The notes under the pieces were generated by a model. That model searched no databases. It worked only from the letters and a program-made list of their open reading frames with translations, and had not been told where the DNA came from. DNA of 64,000 nucleotides from CAVVJA01 sp963801715 (GTDB lineage: Bacteria > Actinomycetota > Actinomycetes > Mycobacteriales > Jatrophihabitantaceae): contig CAWDGB010000010.1 of NCBI GenBank assembly GCA_963801715.1, positions 248,001 to 312,000 of the forward strand. The letters run 5' to 3'. Both the position numbers and the translations under genes were made by a program. Below, piece by piece: positions 54,119-63,773 of the stretch (positions within the stretch are counted from its first letter, which is position 1; every line of letters begins with the position of its first letter).

Positions 54119-54163
54119 CGACCAAGCCTACAACTTTCAATACGAATTAATGGCGCAGTACAC
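53027..54163. mobile_element. IS630-family insertion sequence
   Basis: The 1137-base element is bounded by perfect 22-base inverted repeats (53027-53048 and 54142-54163; left end begins GTGTACTGCGCCATTAATTC). It is flanked by TA on both sides (53025-53026 and 54164-54165), the target duplication of IS630. It contains one transposase gene on the minus strand. Before insertion the glcD and ABC-F start codons were only about 62 bases apart. Identical ends and an intact gene suggest a recent arrival. Confidence 0.95.
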
Positions 54164-54172
54164 TAGTCAATC

Positions 54173-55795
54173 GTGGGGTATATCGAGGTCGTCGGCGCAC
54201 GTTGCGTGCTCCCGGATGGCCGAGTGTTGCTCGACGACGTGAACTTCCGGGTCGGCGAGGGCAGCAAGGCCGCCCTGGTCGGAGCCAATGGTGCCGGCAA
54301 GACGACCCTGCTGCGGGTCATATCGGGTGACCTGAGCCTCCAGGCGGGGAACGTGGCCCGCTCCGGCGGTCTCGGCGTGATGCGCCAATTCATCGGTTCC
54401 GTGCGGGACGCCACCACCGTGCAGGAATTCCTGGTGGGACTGGCGCCTGCGCCAGTGCGCGAAGCCTGGGCTGCTGTGGAGACCGCGGAGCTTGCCCTCA
54501 TGGACCGGGAAGATGAACGGCGCCAGTTGGACTACGCGCATGCCCTCACGCACTGGGGCGATGTAGGGGGCTACGACGCCGAGGTGCTGTGGGACACCGT
54601 CGTGGTCGCGGCGCTGGGAATGCCGTTCGACCGCGGCAAGTACCGTGAGATGGCGACCCTGTCCGGCGGCGAGCAGAAGCGGCTCGCCGTCGAGGCCTTG
54701 CTGCGTGGGCCGGATGAAGTGCTCCTTCTCGACGAGCCCGACAACTATCTGGACGTCCCGGGCAAGCGGTGGCTCGAGGTTCGTCTGCGCGAGACGGCCA
54801 AGACCGTGCTCTTCGTGAGCCACGATCGCGAGTTGCTCGCGCAGGTTGCCGACCGGATCGTCACGGTTGAGGGCGCCACTGTCTGGGTGCACGGCGGCGG
54901 GTTTGCGTCCTACCACGAGGCCAGATCGGCTAAGCATGAACGAATGGCCGAGCTGCGTCGTCGATGGGAGGAGGAACACTCTCGGCTGATCGAGTTGGTG
55001 CGCACGCTGCAACAGCAGGCGAAAGTCAGCGAGGCCATGGCCCCGAAGTACCGCGTCATGGCCCGCCGGCTCGAGCGATTCGAGGCGGCTGGACCTCCGC
55101 CGGACAAACCGACCGAGCAACGGGTCACGATGCGGCTGCGCGGCGGCCGTACCGGCGTGCGCGCGGTGATCTGCGAGGGCCTGGAGCTCGTCGGGCTCAT
55201 GCGCCCATTCGACACGGAGATCTTCTATGGCGAACGGATCGGGGTTCTCGGCGCGAACGGGGCCGGAAAGTCGCACTTCCTTCGGCTGCTCGCTGGCGAG
55301 CCGGTGGCCGCGTCCGGGGCATGGCGGCTTGGCGCGCGGGTCGTGCCGGGCCGATTCGCTCAGACCCATGCCCACCCGGCCTGGACGGGCCGGACGCTCG
55401 TGGATCTGCTCTGGCATGGCGAGCCGGGACGAGATGGAGTTGATCGTGGACGGGCGATCGCAGCGCTACGCCGGTATGGCCTGCAGCAGCAGGCGGACCA
55501 GACGTTTGGTTCCTTGTCGGGCGGGCAGCAGGCCCGCTTCCAGATTCTGCTGCTAGAACTGTCCGGAACGACATTGCTCCTCCTCGACGAGCCCACTGAC
55601 AACCTCGATGTGATCAGCGCCGACGCACTCGAAGAGGCGCTGGCAGAATTCGAGGGCACCGTGCTCGCCGCCACCCACGATCGGTGGTTCGCTCGATCGT
55701 TTCAGCGCTTTCTGGTATTCGGTGCCGACGGCGCAGTGTACGAATCGGACGAGCCAATGTTCGACGAGGCGCGAGTCAATCGGCCGGCGCCGTAG
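54173..55795 (+). CDS. ABC-F family ATPase (duplicated ATP-binding cassette)
   Basis: The 540-residue protein has two nucleotide-binding domains: Walker A GANGAGKTT (residues 37-45) and GANGAGKSH (360-368), signatures LSGGEQKR and LSGGQQAR, and Walker B LLLDEPDN and LLLDEPTDN. A charged linker lies between them and there are no membrane helices. ABC-F proteins act on the ribosome E-site in translation or antibiotic protection. The GTG 54173 is just ten bases from the IS end, so the original upstream signals are now on the other side of the element. Confidence 0.88.
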   Translation: MGYIEVVGARCVLPDGRVLLDDVNFRVGEGSKAALVGANGAGKTTLLRVISGDLSLQAGNVARSGGLGVMRQFIGSVRDATTVQEFLVGLAPAPVREAWAAVETAELALMDREDERRQLDYAHALTHWGDVGGYDAEVLWDTVVVAALGMPFDRGKYREMATLSGGEQKRLAVEALLRGPDEVLLLDEPDNYLDVPGKRWLEVRLRETAKTVLFVSHDRELLAQVADRIVTVEGATVWVHGGGFASYHEARSAKHERMAELRRRWEEEHSRLIELVRTLQQQAKVSEAMAPKYRVMARRLERFEAAGPPPDKPTEQRVTMRLRGGRTGVRAVICEGLELVGLMRPFDTEIFYGERIGVLGANGAGKSHFLRLLAGEPVAASGAWRLGARVVPGRFAQTHAHPAWTGRTLVDLLWHGEPGRDGVDRGRAIAALRRYGLQQQADQTFGSLSGGQQARFQILLLELSGTTLLLLDEPTDNLDVISADALEEALAEFEGTVLAATHDRWFARSFQRFLVFGADGAVYESDEPMFDEARVNRPAP

Positions 55796-55926
55796 ACACC
55801 GCTTGCACCTTTGGGGCACGGTTTGCGCCCAGCACCATCGAGAACCAGTCGGAGCCGGCCCGGCCGACTTGCCATCATCACCCGACAGGGCCTCCCGACC
55901 AAGCTCTGGCGCAAGTCGATCGCACG

Positions 55927-55956
55927 GATCGGTTAGTAGCACCGATCGGTAAGTAG
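55927..55956 (+). promoter_or_regulatory. Tandem operator-like repeats upstream of tetR-type gene
   Basis: GATCGGTTAGTAG (55927-55939) and GATCGGTAAGTAG (55944-55956) are direct repeats with a 17-base period. The second includes the palindrome ACCGATCGGT (55941-55950), a shape commonly bound by TetR-family repressors. They lie about 100 bases before the TetR gene and fit autoregulation. The 55796-56057 spacer holds nothing else. Confidence 0.5.
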
Positions 55957-56057
55957 TCGGCCATTGTTTGCATACCGCCAGGCGACTGCTAGCCGCGCGT
56001 AGACTGGCGCCCGGACGTTGGCGGCTTTCCCGTCATCCCCGGGCGCTCGGAGAACCG

Positions 56058-56657
56058 ATGACGAGCCACACCAATAACGACGGGCATTTCAGCAGCGGGC
56101 GTGAGCGGATCAGCCAAGCTGCATACGAGCTGTTCAGTCGCGACGGTACGCAGAGAGTCGGTATCGACGCCGTTATTGCTCACGCCGGCGCGGCGAAGAT
56201 GACGCTGTACCGCAACTTCCGCTCGAAAGACGAGCTGATTCTGGACTTTTTGCGGCGGCGCGAGCAACTGTGGACGCGGGAATGGTTGCAGGCCGAGGCG
56301 CAGAAGCGGGGCCGCACGCCGCAGACGCGGCTGCTGGCGATATTCGAGGTGTTCGGCGAATGGTTCGCCGATCCGGAATTCGACGGCTGTGCATTCCTGA
56401 CCACAATGATCGAGATCAAAGATCCGGACAGCCCGGTGCGGCAAGCGAGCGTTCAACACCTGGCCAACATCAGGGAATTCATCAAGGTGCTCGCGGCCGA
56501 CGCCGGTATCTCGGACACCGATGCGTTCGCTCGACAGTGGCACATTCTCATGAAGGGCTCGATCATGGCCGCCCACGAGGGCGACCTTGCGGCCGCCTGT
56601 CACGCCCGGCGACTCGGCGTGCTGCTCTTGCGCAGTCATGACTTAGACGTCGAGTAG
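56058..56657 (+). CDS. TetR/AcrR-family transcriptional regulator
   Basis: The 199-residue protein has a TetR N-terminal helix-turn-helix (RISQAAYELFSRDGTQRVGIDAVIAHAGAAKMTLYRNFRSKDELI) and a helical ligand domain with FADPEFDGCAFLTTMIE. ATG 56058 is preferred; an in-frame ATG at 55968 would add 30 unconserved residues. The ligand and targets are unknown. The neighbouring ABC-F gene, in the same direction, may be a target. Confidence 0.88.
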   Translation: MTSHTNNDGHFSSGRERISQAAYELFSRDGTQRVGIDAVIAHAGAAKMTLYRNFRSKDELILDFLRRREQLWTREWLQAEAQKRGRTPQTRLLAIFEVFGEWFADPEFDGCAFLTTMIEIKDPDSPVRQASVQHLANIREFIKVLAADAGISDTDAFARQWHILMKGSIMAAHEGDLAAACHARRLGVLLLRSHDLDVE

Positions 56658-56743
56658 CGCTCATTGCTCGCCCGGGTCGGCGTCTGCAGAGAATCGAGGT
56701 ACCGGCCGATGGCACTGGGTGTCCGCGCCGGCTTCGGCTAGAT

Positions 56744-56773
56744 TTGGCCCGGGTCCGGATCGGCCGGTATCGT
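56744..56773 (+). promoter_or_regulatory. Predicted promoter for rplM-rpsI
   Basis: TTGGCC (56744-56749) and TATCGT (56768-56773) are 18 bases apart, giving a leader of about 115 bases before rplM. The -10 box is identical to that proposed for the str operon. Confidence 0.5.
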
Positions 56774-56896
56774 AAATGGTTGGTGCGTCGCACCCCGCGT
56801 TGTGCTGTGCGCGCCGAGCAGCCTCTAGCGAGTACCTCCCGGCGCGGCGTGCCGGAAGCCGGCTCGCGCTCATACGTTTACGAAGAAGGCAGGACA

Positions 56897-57349
56897 GTGT
56901 CGCTCAGCACCAGGACGTACAGCCCCAAGCCCGGCGAGGTGACGCGCCGGTGGTACGTGATCGACGCCGACGCCGCGGTGCTTGGCCGGCTGGCCTCGCA
57001 CGCCGCTACCCTGCTGCGCGGAAAGCACAAGCCGCAGTATGCGCCGCATGTGGACACCGGCGACTTTGTGGTGATCGTCAACGCGGAGAAGGTGTCGCTA
57101 TCTGGCTCCAAGCGCGACGAATTTCGTTACCGCCACTCCGGCTACCCAGGTGGCCTGTCGAAGCGGACGGTCGGAGAGCTGCTGGAAACCAAGCCGGAGC
57201 GGGTGGTCGAGCTAGCCGTCAAGGGAATGCTCCCCAAGAACACCCTGGGTCGTAAGCAGTTGAAGAAGCTCAAGGTGTACGCCGGCCCGCATCACCCGCA
57301 CCAGGCCCAGAAGCCTGAGCCGTTCCAGATCACCCAGATCGCCCAGTAA
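56897..57349 (+). CDS. rplM: 50S ribosomal protein L13
   Basis: The 150-residue protein has YVIDADAAVLGRLASHAATLLRGKHKPQYAPHVDTGDFVVIVNA and GMLPKNTLGRKQLKKLKVYAGPHHPHQAQ. It is an early 50S assembly protein. The GTG 56897 follows GAAGGCAGGAC; the frame is open further upstream, but the family start fits here. Confidence 0.97.
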   Translation: MSLSTRTYSPKPGEVTRRWYVIDADAAVLGRLASHAATLLRGKHKPQYAPHVDTGDFVVIVNAEKVSLSGSKRDEFRYRHSGYPGGLSKRTVGELLETKPERVVELAVKGMLPKNTLGRKQLKKLKVYAGPHHPHQAQKPEPFQITQIAQ

Positions 57350-57362
57350 CTCGAGGATATTG

Positions 57363-57758
57363 ATGACCAGCCTTCATCCCGCTCCGATCGTCGGTCGCCG
57401 CAAGGAAGCCATCGTTCGAGTCCGGCTCATGCCGGGCACCGGCCAGTTCACGCTGAACGGCCGCAGCATGGACAGCTACTTCCCGAACAAGGTGCACCAG
57501 CAGCTCATCCGAGAGCCGCTTGTCACACTCGACCGGGATGGGCAATACGACGTGATCGCCAGCCTGCGGGGTGGTGGCGTCACCGGCCAAGCCGGCGCAC
57601 TTCGCTTGGCCATCGCGCGGGCACTCATCGATCTGCAGCCGGACGACCGCCCAGCCCTCAAGAAGGCAGGTTTCCTCACTCGCGACCCACGGGTGAAGGA
57701 GCGCAAGAAGTACGGCCTCAAGAAGGCGCGCAAGGCCCCCCAGTACTCGAAGCGCTGA
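57363..57758 (+). CDS. rpsI: 30S ribosomal protein S9
   Basis: The 131-residue protein has GRRKEAIVRVRLMPGTGQFTLNGRSMDSYFPN and ends KKARKAPQYSKR, the C-terminal tail that reaches the P-site tRNA. The ATG 57363 (after CGAGG) is preferred to the in-frame TTG at 57360. It forms the usual pair with rplM; glmM follows after 12 bases. Confidence 0.97.
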   Translation: MTSLHPAPIVGRRKEAIVRVRLMPGTGQFTLNGRSMDSYFPNKVHQQLIREPLVTLDRDGQYDVIASLRGGGVTGQAGALRLAIARALIDLQPDDRPALKKAGFLTRDPRVKERKKYGLKKARKAPQYSKR

Positions 57759-57770
57759 TCTGGTCCGCGC

Positions 57771-59108
57771 GTGGGCCGCTACTTCGGCACTGACGGCGTT
57801 CGCGGTCTCGCGAACGGTGATCTCACTCCCGAGCTCGCCCTCGGCATCTCCGGCGCAGCTGCCCGCGTGTTGATAGGGCACGATCCGGGGGACCGTCCGC
57901 TCGCCGTCGTTGGGCGGGACCCTCGCGCGAGCGGCGAGATGCTGGAGGCAGCCGTCGTGGCCGGCCTTGCCGCAGCCGGCGCCGATGTGCTGCGGGTGGG
58001 AGTGTTGCCGACCCCGGCAGTCGCCTTCCTGACCGCCGACCTGCGGGCCGACCTGGGCGTCGTCCTGTCGGCTAGTCACAACCCGATGCCGGACAACGGG
58101 ATCAAGCTTTTCGCTCGGGGCGGTCGCAAGCTACCGGACGACCTGGAAGCGGAGATCGAGGAGGTCTACGACGCCGGAGTAGCGGTCGACCGACCGGTCG
58201 GAGCCGCGGTCGGCCGGGTCCGGGACGCCGACGGGGCCACGGATCGCTACCTCGATCACTTGCAGCAGGCCATGCCGCGGCCACTTCGCGGGCTGCACGT
58301 CGTCGTCGATTGCGCGCACGGCGCTGCCTCGGTCGTCGCACCTCTGGCATACCGACGAGCTGGTGCCCGCGTCACCGCGCTGGCGGCAGAGCCGGACGGG
58401 TTCAACATCAACGACGGCGTCGGCTCAACCCACATCGACCAGCTGACCAAACACGTCGTGGCCGAGGGCGCGGATCTGGGCATTGCCCACGACGGCGATG
58501 CCGACCGCTGCCTTGCCGTCGACGCGAACGGCGAGATCGTCGACGGTGACCAGATCCTCGCGATCTGCGCGCTGGCGTTGCAATCGGCCGGGCAGTTGCG
58601 AGAGAGCACCGTTGTCGCCACAGTGATGACCAATCTCGGACTCCATCTGGCCATGCAGAAGGCCGGCGTTCGCGTGGTGACCACCGCGGTCGGCGACCGC
58701 TACGTGCTGGACGCGCTGGTCGAACAGGGACTGTCCCTCGGCGGCGAGCAAAGCGGACACATCGTCTTCATGGACGCGGCGACGACCGGCGACGGGCTGC
58801 TCACCGCCCTGCGGGTGATGGGCTGCATGGCGTCGTCCGGACGGCCCCTCGCCGAGCTTGCCGCAGTTGTCCGGCGACTGCCCCAGGTCCTGCTGAACGT
58901 CCCAGTCACGGACAAGACGGCCGTGGCCGCGTCGGCGGAGGTGGCCGCTGCTGTGGCGGCCGCCCGGCTGGAGCTTGGCACCGATGGGCGGATCCTGCTC
59001 CGTCCGTCAGGCACCGAGGAGCTTGTCCGGGTCATGGTCGAGGCGCCCACCCAATCACAGGCGACGCACGTCGCTCGACGCGTCGCGGACGTGGTCGAAG
59101 CCCAATGA
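57771..59108 (+). CDS. glmM: Phosphoglucosamine mutase
   Basis: The 445-residue phosphohexomutase starts MGRYFGTDGVRGLAN. It has the phosphoserine loop SASHNP with catalytic S102, the metal site DGDADRCLAVD and the sugar loop GGEQSGH, ending LRPSGTEELVRVM. It converts glucosamine-6-phosphate to glucosamine-1-phosphate for peptidoglycan. It starts with GTG directly after rpsI, the standard actinobacterial order, and glmS lies 1.7 kb downstream. Confidence 0.97.
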   Translation: MGRYFGTDGVRGLANGDLTPELALGISGAAARVLIGHDPGDRPLAVVGRDPRASGEMLEAAVVAGLAAAGADVLRVGVLPTPAVAFLTADLRADLGVVLSASHNPMPDNGIKLFARGGRKLPDDLEAEIEEVYDAGVAVDRPVGAAVGRVRDADGATDRYLDHLQQAMPRPLRGLHVVVDCAHGAASVVAPLAYRRAGARVTALAAEPDGFNINDGVGSTHIDQLTKHVVAEGADLGIAHDGDADRCLAVDANGEIVDGDQILAICALALQSAGQLRESTVVATVMTNLGLHLAMQKAGVRVVTTAVGDRYVLDALVEQGLSLGGEQSGHIVFMDAATTGDGLLTALRVMGCMASSGRPLAELAAVVRRLPQVLLNVPVTDKTAVAASAEVAAAVAAARLELGTDGRILLRPSGTEELVRVMVEAPTQSQATHVARRVADVVEAQ

Positions 59109-59178
59109 CAGGCGGCCCTGTGAGGCCGTTGAACCGGATTTCGCCGACCCTGCGGCCGTCCGCGATGCTAGATAGGTC

Positions 59179-59856
59179 ATGCCCACCACAACCGACGCCA
59201 AAATGAGTCAGGATGACCCCCCTAGCCAGCGGCACCGCCTCGATCTCTCGGTCACGCAGGTGGTCGCCAGCGCGTTCGCCGCGGTTACCGCGACGATCGG
59301 CGCTTCCTTTCTCGGCGTAGCCGGGACGGTCATTGGCGCCGCGGTTGCAAGTGTTTTGACCGTCGTTGCCAATGCGGTCTATATCGCCTCACTGCACCGC
59401 ACGCGAGACCGACTCGCCGGCATGGTGCCTGCCCAGACCGGATCCCGTGCCATCCCGTGGCCCGGCGCACGCGGTACCGCGTGGCGCAAGGTCCGAGGCC
59501 GACCCATTCCCTGGCGAGCTGTCGCCGTCGGGGCGCTGGCTGTGTTCGCTGTGCTCGTCGGATTGATCACCATCGTCGAGGCCACCGCTGGGCGTCCGCT
59601 CAGCGACATTCTCCGCAACCAACCCGGGGCCGGCACGTCGTTCCTCGGCGGCGACTCAGGTGGCGGCGGATCGAGCACGCCGACGCACGCCCCTTCTGCC
59701 TCGGTGACCAGTTCACCGCAGGCCCCTGCCTCGACCCCGCCAACGGCGACACCGAGCACGCCGAGCAGCGTGCCGAGTTCCAGCTCACCGGCCGCGAGCG
59801 TCTCTGCGGTCCCTTCCTCAAGCGCGGCACAAGGAACCGGCACGCCTACGCCCTGA
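59179..59856 (+). CDS. Putative membrane protein with Ser/Pro/Thr-rich tail
   Basis: I do not recognise this 225-residue protein. Two hydrophobic segments lie at about residues 27-45 and 50-70, a third at 113-133. A Gly-Ser linker follows, then about 65 residues of Ser, Pro, Thr and Ala (TPTHAPSASVTSSPQAPAST...) that may extend outside and span the wall. It is convergent with the next gene, four bases apart. Confidence 0.6.
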   Translation: MPTTTDAKMSQDDPPSQRHRLDLSVTQVVASAFAAVTATIGASFLGVAGTVIGAAVASVLTVVANAVYIASLHRTRDRLAGMVPAQTGSRAIPWPGARGTAWRKVRGRPIPWRAVAVGALAVFAVLVGLITIVEATAGRPLSDILRNQPGAGTSFLGGDSGGGGSSTPTHAPSASVTSSPQAPASTPPTATPSTPSSVPSSSSPAASVSAVPSSSAAQGTGTPTP

Positions 59857-59860
59857 GAAG

Positions 59861-60700
59861 CTAAGGCGTCGCGCCGTCTCGGGTGACGGCATCCTCGGGC
59901 GGCGGGACAGAAATGGCTTCGGGCTCGTCGCCAGGCAGCGCTTCAGCGAGCTCCGGCGCCTTTGTCGGGGCACCGGCGATGAGGTCCATCGTGCGGATTC
60001 GAAACCGGTCCATTTTGCCGTGCCACCGTCCCTCTCGGCGCACCGCCCGAGCCATGCGCTTCGGGCGCGCTTCATATCGCCAGCGCGACCAGACGCTCCG
60101 CGGCCGGGCGAGGCGAATGGCCCCAACAAATACGAATAGCGGGATCATGATGCCCAACAGGGCAGTCCACATCTTGCCCTTGAGCAGCGTGATGACGACC
60201 AGGAACAACGTGATCGTCCAGGTGGCGGCAAGCGTCCAGTGCGTGTCATCCGGACTTCGGCCGCCAAGCGGGACCTCGCCTACCAACAGCAGCGCGATAA
60301 GTAACACCGACAGGAGCACGGCGTCGAGCGAGCGCCTGCCCTCCTCGGACCAGTAGACATCCTCCAGATGGAGGATCAGCGCGAACTCGTCCAGCACCAG
60401 TCCGACGCCAATTCCGAACAGCAGCGCCAACAGCTCACGGAACGGACGCCCCTCGCCCCGCAGCGCGAAGTTGGCGATGCCGCCCATGAGCAAGAAGACG
60501 AGGCCGAAGACCACGTGATGTAGGTGCATGCCGCCCGGGGTCACGTTCCCGGGCCACCACTTCACCTGCGCGCGGATCATGCGGGTGCTGAATCGGATGA
60601 ACAAGAACGAACCCACCACGCCAACGAACACCCAGAACAGCAGTTCGCGGCCGGATCGCACGATGTGGTGTTGATAGGCGTCGAGCAGCCAGTGCCACAT
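59861..60700 (-). CDS. Multispanning membrane protein of unknown function
   Basis: The 279-residue protein has about six membrane segments in its first 200 residues. Conserved-looking polar motifs lie within or beside them: GGMHLHHVVFGLVFLL and LDEFALILHLEDVYWSEEGRRS, with several His, Asp and Glu that could bind metal. The C-terminal ~80 residues are basic, then acidic and cytoplasmic. Related proteins are frequent in actinobacteria, without assigned role. It is divergent from glmS. Confidence 0.65.
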   Translation of the reverse strand: MWHWLLDAYQHHIVRSGRELLFWVFVGVVGSFLFIRFSTRMIRAQVKWWPGNVTPGGMHLHHVVFGLVFLLMGGIANFALRGEGRPFRELLALLFGIGVGLVLDEFALILHLEDVYWSEEGRRSLDAVLLSVLLIALLLVGEVPLGGRSPDDTHWTLAATWTITLFLVVITLLKGKMWTALLGIMIPLFVFVGAIRLARPRSVWSRWRYEARPKRMARAVRREGRWHGKMDRFRIRTMDLIAGAPTKAPELAEALPGDEPEAISVPPPEDAVTRDGATP

Positions 60701-60837
60701 GGGCGTCCTCCTCTTGCCCTATGGTCGCCCCCCGGTGACCGGTGTCCAGCTTGACACGTCGGGTGAAGAATCGCGCCCGAGCCGGCGGGGGCAGCTCGGT
60801 CGTTGGAAACGCGTTAAGTGCCGTACCCTCTCTTCCC

Positions 60838-62686
60838 ATGTGCGGAATCGTCGGCTACGTCGGACGCCGCGACGCGTTGGAGGTCGTTCTCAACGGCTTG
60901 CGACTGCTCGAATACCGCGGATACGACTCCGCGGGCGTCGCCGTGATCGACCGCGACGGCGTGTTGCAGGTCGCGAAGAAGGCCGGACGAATCGAGAATC
61001 TCGAGAAGGAGCTCGAGCGACCGGCCGATCAACGGGACGAGCGGCATCGGGCACACTCGGTGGGCAACTCACGGCGCCCCCAACGACTGTAATGCCCACC
61101 CACACACCGACATGACTGGCCGCATAGCGGTTGTGCATAACGGCATCATCGAAAACCACGGCGAGCTGCGAGCTGGCTTGGAAGCCGACGGCGTGGAGTT
61201 CACCAGCGAGACCGATACCGAGGTCGTCGCGCATCTGGTTGCTCGGACGGTGCAGGTCACGGGCAGTTCACTCGGGGAGGCCGTCCGGGCTGTGTGCCGC
61301 CAGTTGGCCGGCGCCTTCACGTTGGTTGTCATCGACAGGGACCAGCCGGACGTGGTCGTCGGAGCTCGGCGCAATTCACCCTTGGTGCTCGGCGTCGGCG
61401 AAGGGGAGATGTTCCTCGGCAGCGACGTGGCCGCCTTCATCGAGTTCACCCGGCAAGCGGTTGAACTCGGCCAGGACCAGGTCGTGGAGATCTGGCCCGG
61501 TCGTTATGCGATCACGTCGTTCGATGGGCAATCCGTCGACGGGGTGCACTTTCACGTTGGCTGGGACCTGGCTGCCGCCGAGAAGGGCGGCTTCGACTAC
61601 TTCATGCTTAAGGAGATCCAGGAGCAGCCGCGCGCGGTTGCCGACACCCTGCGCGGCCACCTGGCCGGTGGGCAGATCGTGCTGGACGAGCAGCGAGTCG
61701 ACCGTCAGGACTTTCGCGACGTCGACAAGGTCTTCGTTGTCGCCTGCGGCACGGCCTACCACTCTGGTCTCATCGCCAAGCACGCGATTGAGCACTGGAC
61801 CCGGGTTCCCGTCGAGGTCGAGATGGCCTCCGAGTTCCGCTACCGCGACCCGGTCCTGGATCGGCAGACGCTCGTCGTGGCGATCAGCCAGTCCGGCGAG
61901 ACCGCGGACACCTTGGAGGCGGTGCGACACGCCAGGTCGCAGCGCGCGAAGGTGCTGTCGATCTGCAATACGAACGGGGCGCAGATCCCACGGGAGTCCG
62001 ACGCCGTGCTCTATACGCATGCCGGGCCCGAGATCGGGGTGGCCGCGACCAAGACGTTTACCGCCCAGGTCGCGGCCGTGAGCCTCGTGGGGCTCGCGCT
62101 CGCGCAGGCGCGGGGCACCAAGTATGGCGACGAGATCAGCCGCGAGTATGCGGCGCTCGCCGGGATGCCGGAGCTGATGGCGCAGACGCTCGGCGTCGTG
62201 GAACCAGTCCGCGAATTGGCGCGCGAGATAGCGCAGGCCAAGGCTGTGCTGTTCCTGGGCCGCGGCGTGGGCTATCCGGTTGCACTCGAGGGCGCACTCA
62301 AGCTGAAGGAGCTCGCGTACATGCACGCCGAGGGCTTTCCCGCCGGCGAGCTGAAGCACGGTCCGATTGCTCTCGTCGAGGAGGGGCTGCCGGTCGTCAT
62401 CGTCATGCCCTCACCGACCGGTCGGCCTGAGCTGCACCGGAAGATGCTGTCCAACATCGCCGAGATCCGCGCTCGTGGCGCGCGCACGGTCGTCGTAGCC
62501 GAGCTGGGTGACGAGGCTGCTCGCGCGCATTCGGCCCATCTGATCGAAGTACCAGCCACGCCAAGCCTGTTCGCCCCGCTCGTCACCACGATCCCGTTGC
62601 AGGTCCTGGCCGCCGAGATCGCCCAGGCCCGAGGCTACGACGTCGACAAGCCACGCAATCTGGCCAAGTCCGTCACCGTCGAATAG
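60838..62686 (+). CDS. glmS: Glutamine-fructose-6-phosphate aminotransferase, with one-base frameshift
   Basis: The catalytic Cys follows the ATG (MCGIVGYVGRRDALEVV). The glutaminase domain begins in one frame and continues in another from about 61022 (RPINGTSGIGHTRWATHGAPN, then RIAVVHNGIIENHGELR). Removing one C at CGACCGGCC (61018-61026) joins them into 615 residues. Two SIS domains follow (VACGTAYHSGLIAKHAIE; LGRGVGYPVALEGALKLKELAYMHAEG) and the family end DVDKPRNLAKSVTVE. It makes glucosamine-6-phosphate, the substrate of GlmM. GTG or ATG starts upstream are not needed. Confidence 0.93.
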
Positions 62687-62743
62687 CTGCCTCACGCGCA
62701 ATTCATCGTTGACGCCCGACCGACGTACGCGGATCGTGTCCGC

Positions 62744-63592
62744 ATGGCGACGCTGATGACGCAGTACGTGATGGGCAAGATGGGAGAACTCCGCTTTCAG
62801 CCGACGGCCAAGCGCATTCGGGTGCTCGCTGACGGCGAGACCGTCGCCGATACCACCCAAGCCGTACTCGTATGGGAGCCCAGGCGGGTGACCCCGCAGT
62901 ACGCCGTTCCGGCTGCCGACCTCCAGGCCGATCTGGTCGAGGCGGCACGGGATGAGGATGCCCGCGAGGTGGGCGTCGTGATATCGGCTGGCGGACCACC
63001 CGTGGTGGACCCGCGAAGCTCGTTCGGGTTCCATACGACCGATGGTCAGCAGCTAACCATCCGCACTGCGCGCGGCGACCGGGTCGGCGCCGGCTATCGA
63101 GTTGCCGACTCAGACCTCGACGGCCTCGTGGTCCTGGACTTCGATGCTTTCGACTGGCTCGAGGAGGAGGAACCTCTGGTCGCGCATCCGCGGGATCCGT
63201 TCCATCGTATCGATGTGCGCCGCAGCTCCCGTCGCGTGCGTGTCGAGTTGGCTGGTGCGGTGCTGGCCGAGTCGGCGCGCCCGCGGGTGCTCTTCGAGAC
63301 GCTGCTGCCGGAACGGTTCTACCTGCCGGCCGAGGACGTTCGATTCGACCTGCTCACCCCGACCGATACCGCGACCTCCTGCGCCTACAAAGGAACCGCG
63401 CGTTACTGGTCCTATGCGCCCCCTGGCGACGCCGGCGTCGACATCTGCTGGCAATATCCCGAGCCGCTCGACGACGCAGAGAAGATCAGCGGGATGGTGG
63501 CGTTCTTCAACGAGCGGGTCGACTTGACCGTCGACGGCGAGCCGCGCGAGCGGCCGGTGTCTCCGTGGTCGCGCCGATCTGCGGCTGGCTAA
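62744..63592 (+). CDS. DUF427 domain protein (two repeats)
   Basis: The 282-residue protein contains two copies of the DUF427 fold. The first is around residues 20-70 (RIRVLADGETVADTTQAVLVWEPRRVTPQYAVPAADL). The second is near 160-270 (RRVRVELAGAVLAESARPRVLFETLLPERFYLPAEDVRFDLL, then CAYKGTARYWSY). The molecular function is unknown. It is alone on its strand segment; the 181-base spacer to the next gene shows nothing clear. Confidence 0.8.
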   Translation: MATLMTQYVMGKMGELRFQPTAKRIRVLADGETVADTTQAVLVWEPRRVTPQYAVPAADLQADLVEAARDEDAREVGVVISAGGPPVVDPRSSFGFHTTDGQQLTIRTARGDRVGAGYRVADSDLDGLVVLDFDAFDWLEEEEPLVAHPRDPFHRIDVRRSSRRVRVELAGAVLAESARPRVLFETLLPERFYLPAEDVRFDLLTPTDTATSCAYKGTARYWSYAPPGDAGVDICWQYPEPLDDAEKISGMVAFFNERVDLTVDGEPRERPVSPWSRRSAAG

Positions 63593-63773
63593 GGACGACC
63601 TCGGAGCGTCGGTTCCCGCGCATTGGTGTGACTGGTGTTGCCGTTGAGGCGCTGACAACCGGACTTGTGTACCACCGCAGCGCGGGAAGTGACGGTCCGG
63701 CGGGACGGTGCGCGCGGCGCGCATGAGCTCGGTCACGCGGTCGGGCGGGGCGCGGGCCGCTAGCATCGCCAGG

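Noticed and set aside
53162..54166. Long plus-strand open frame of 334 codons across the IS element
   Set aside because: It is the reverse shadow of the transposase, which has a full DDE triad and HTH on the minus strand; the plus-strand translation has no family features.
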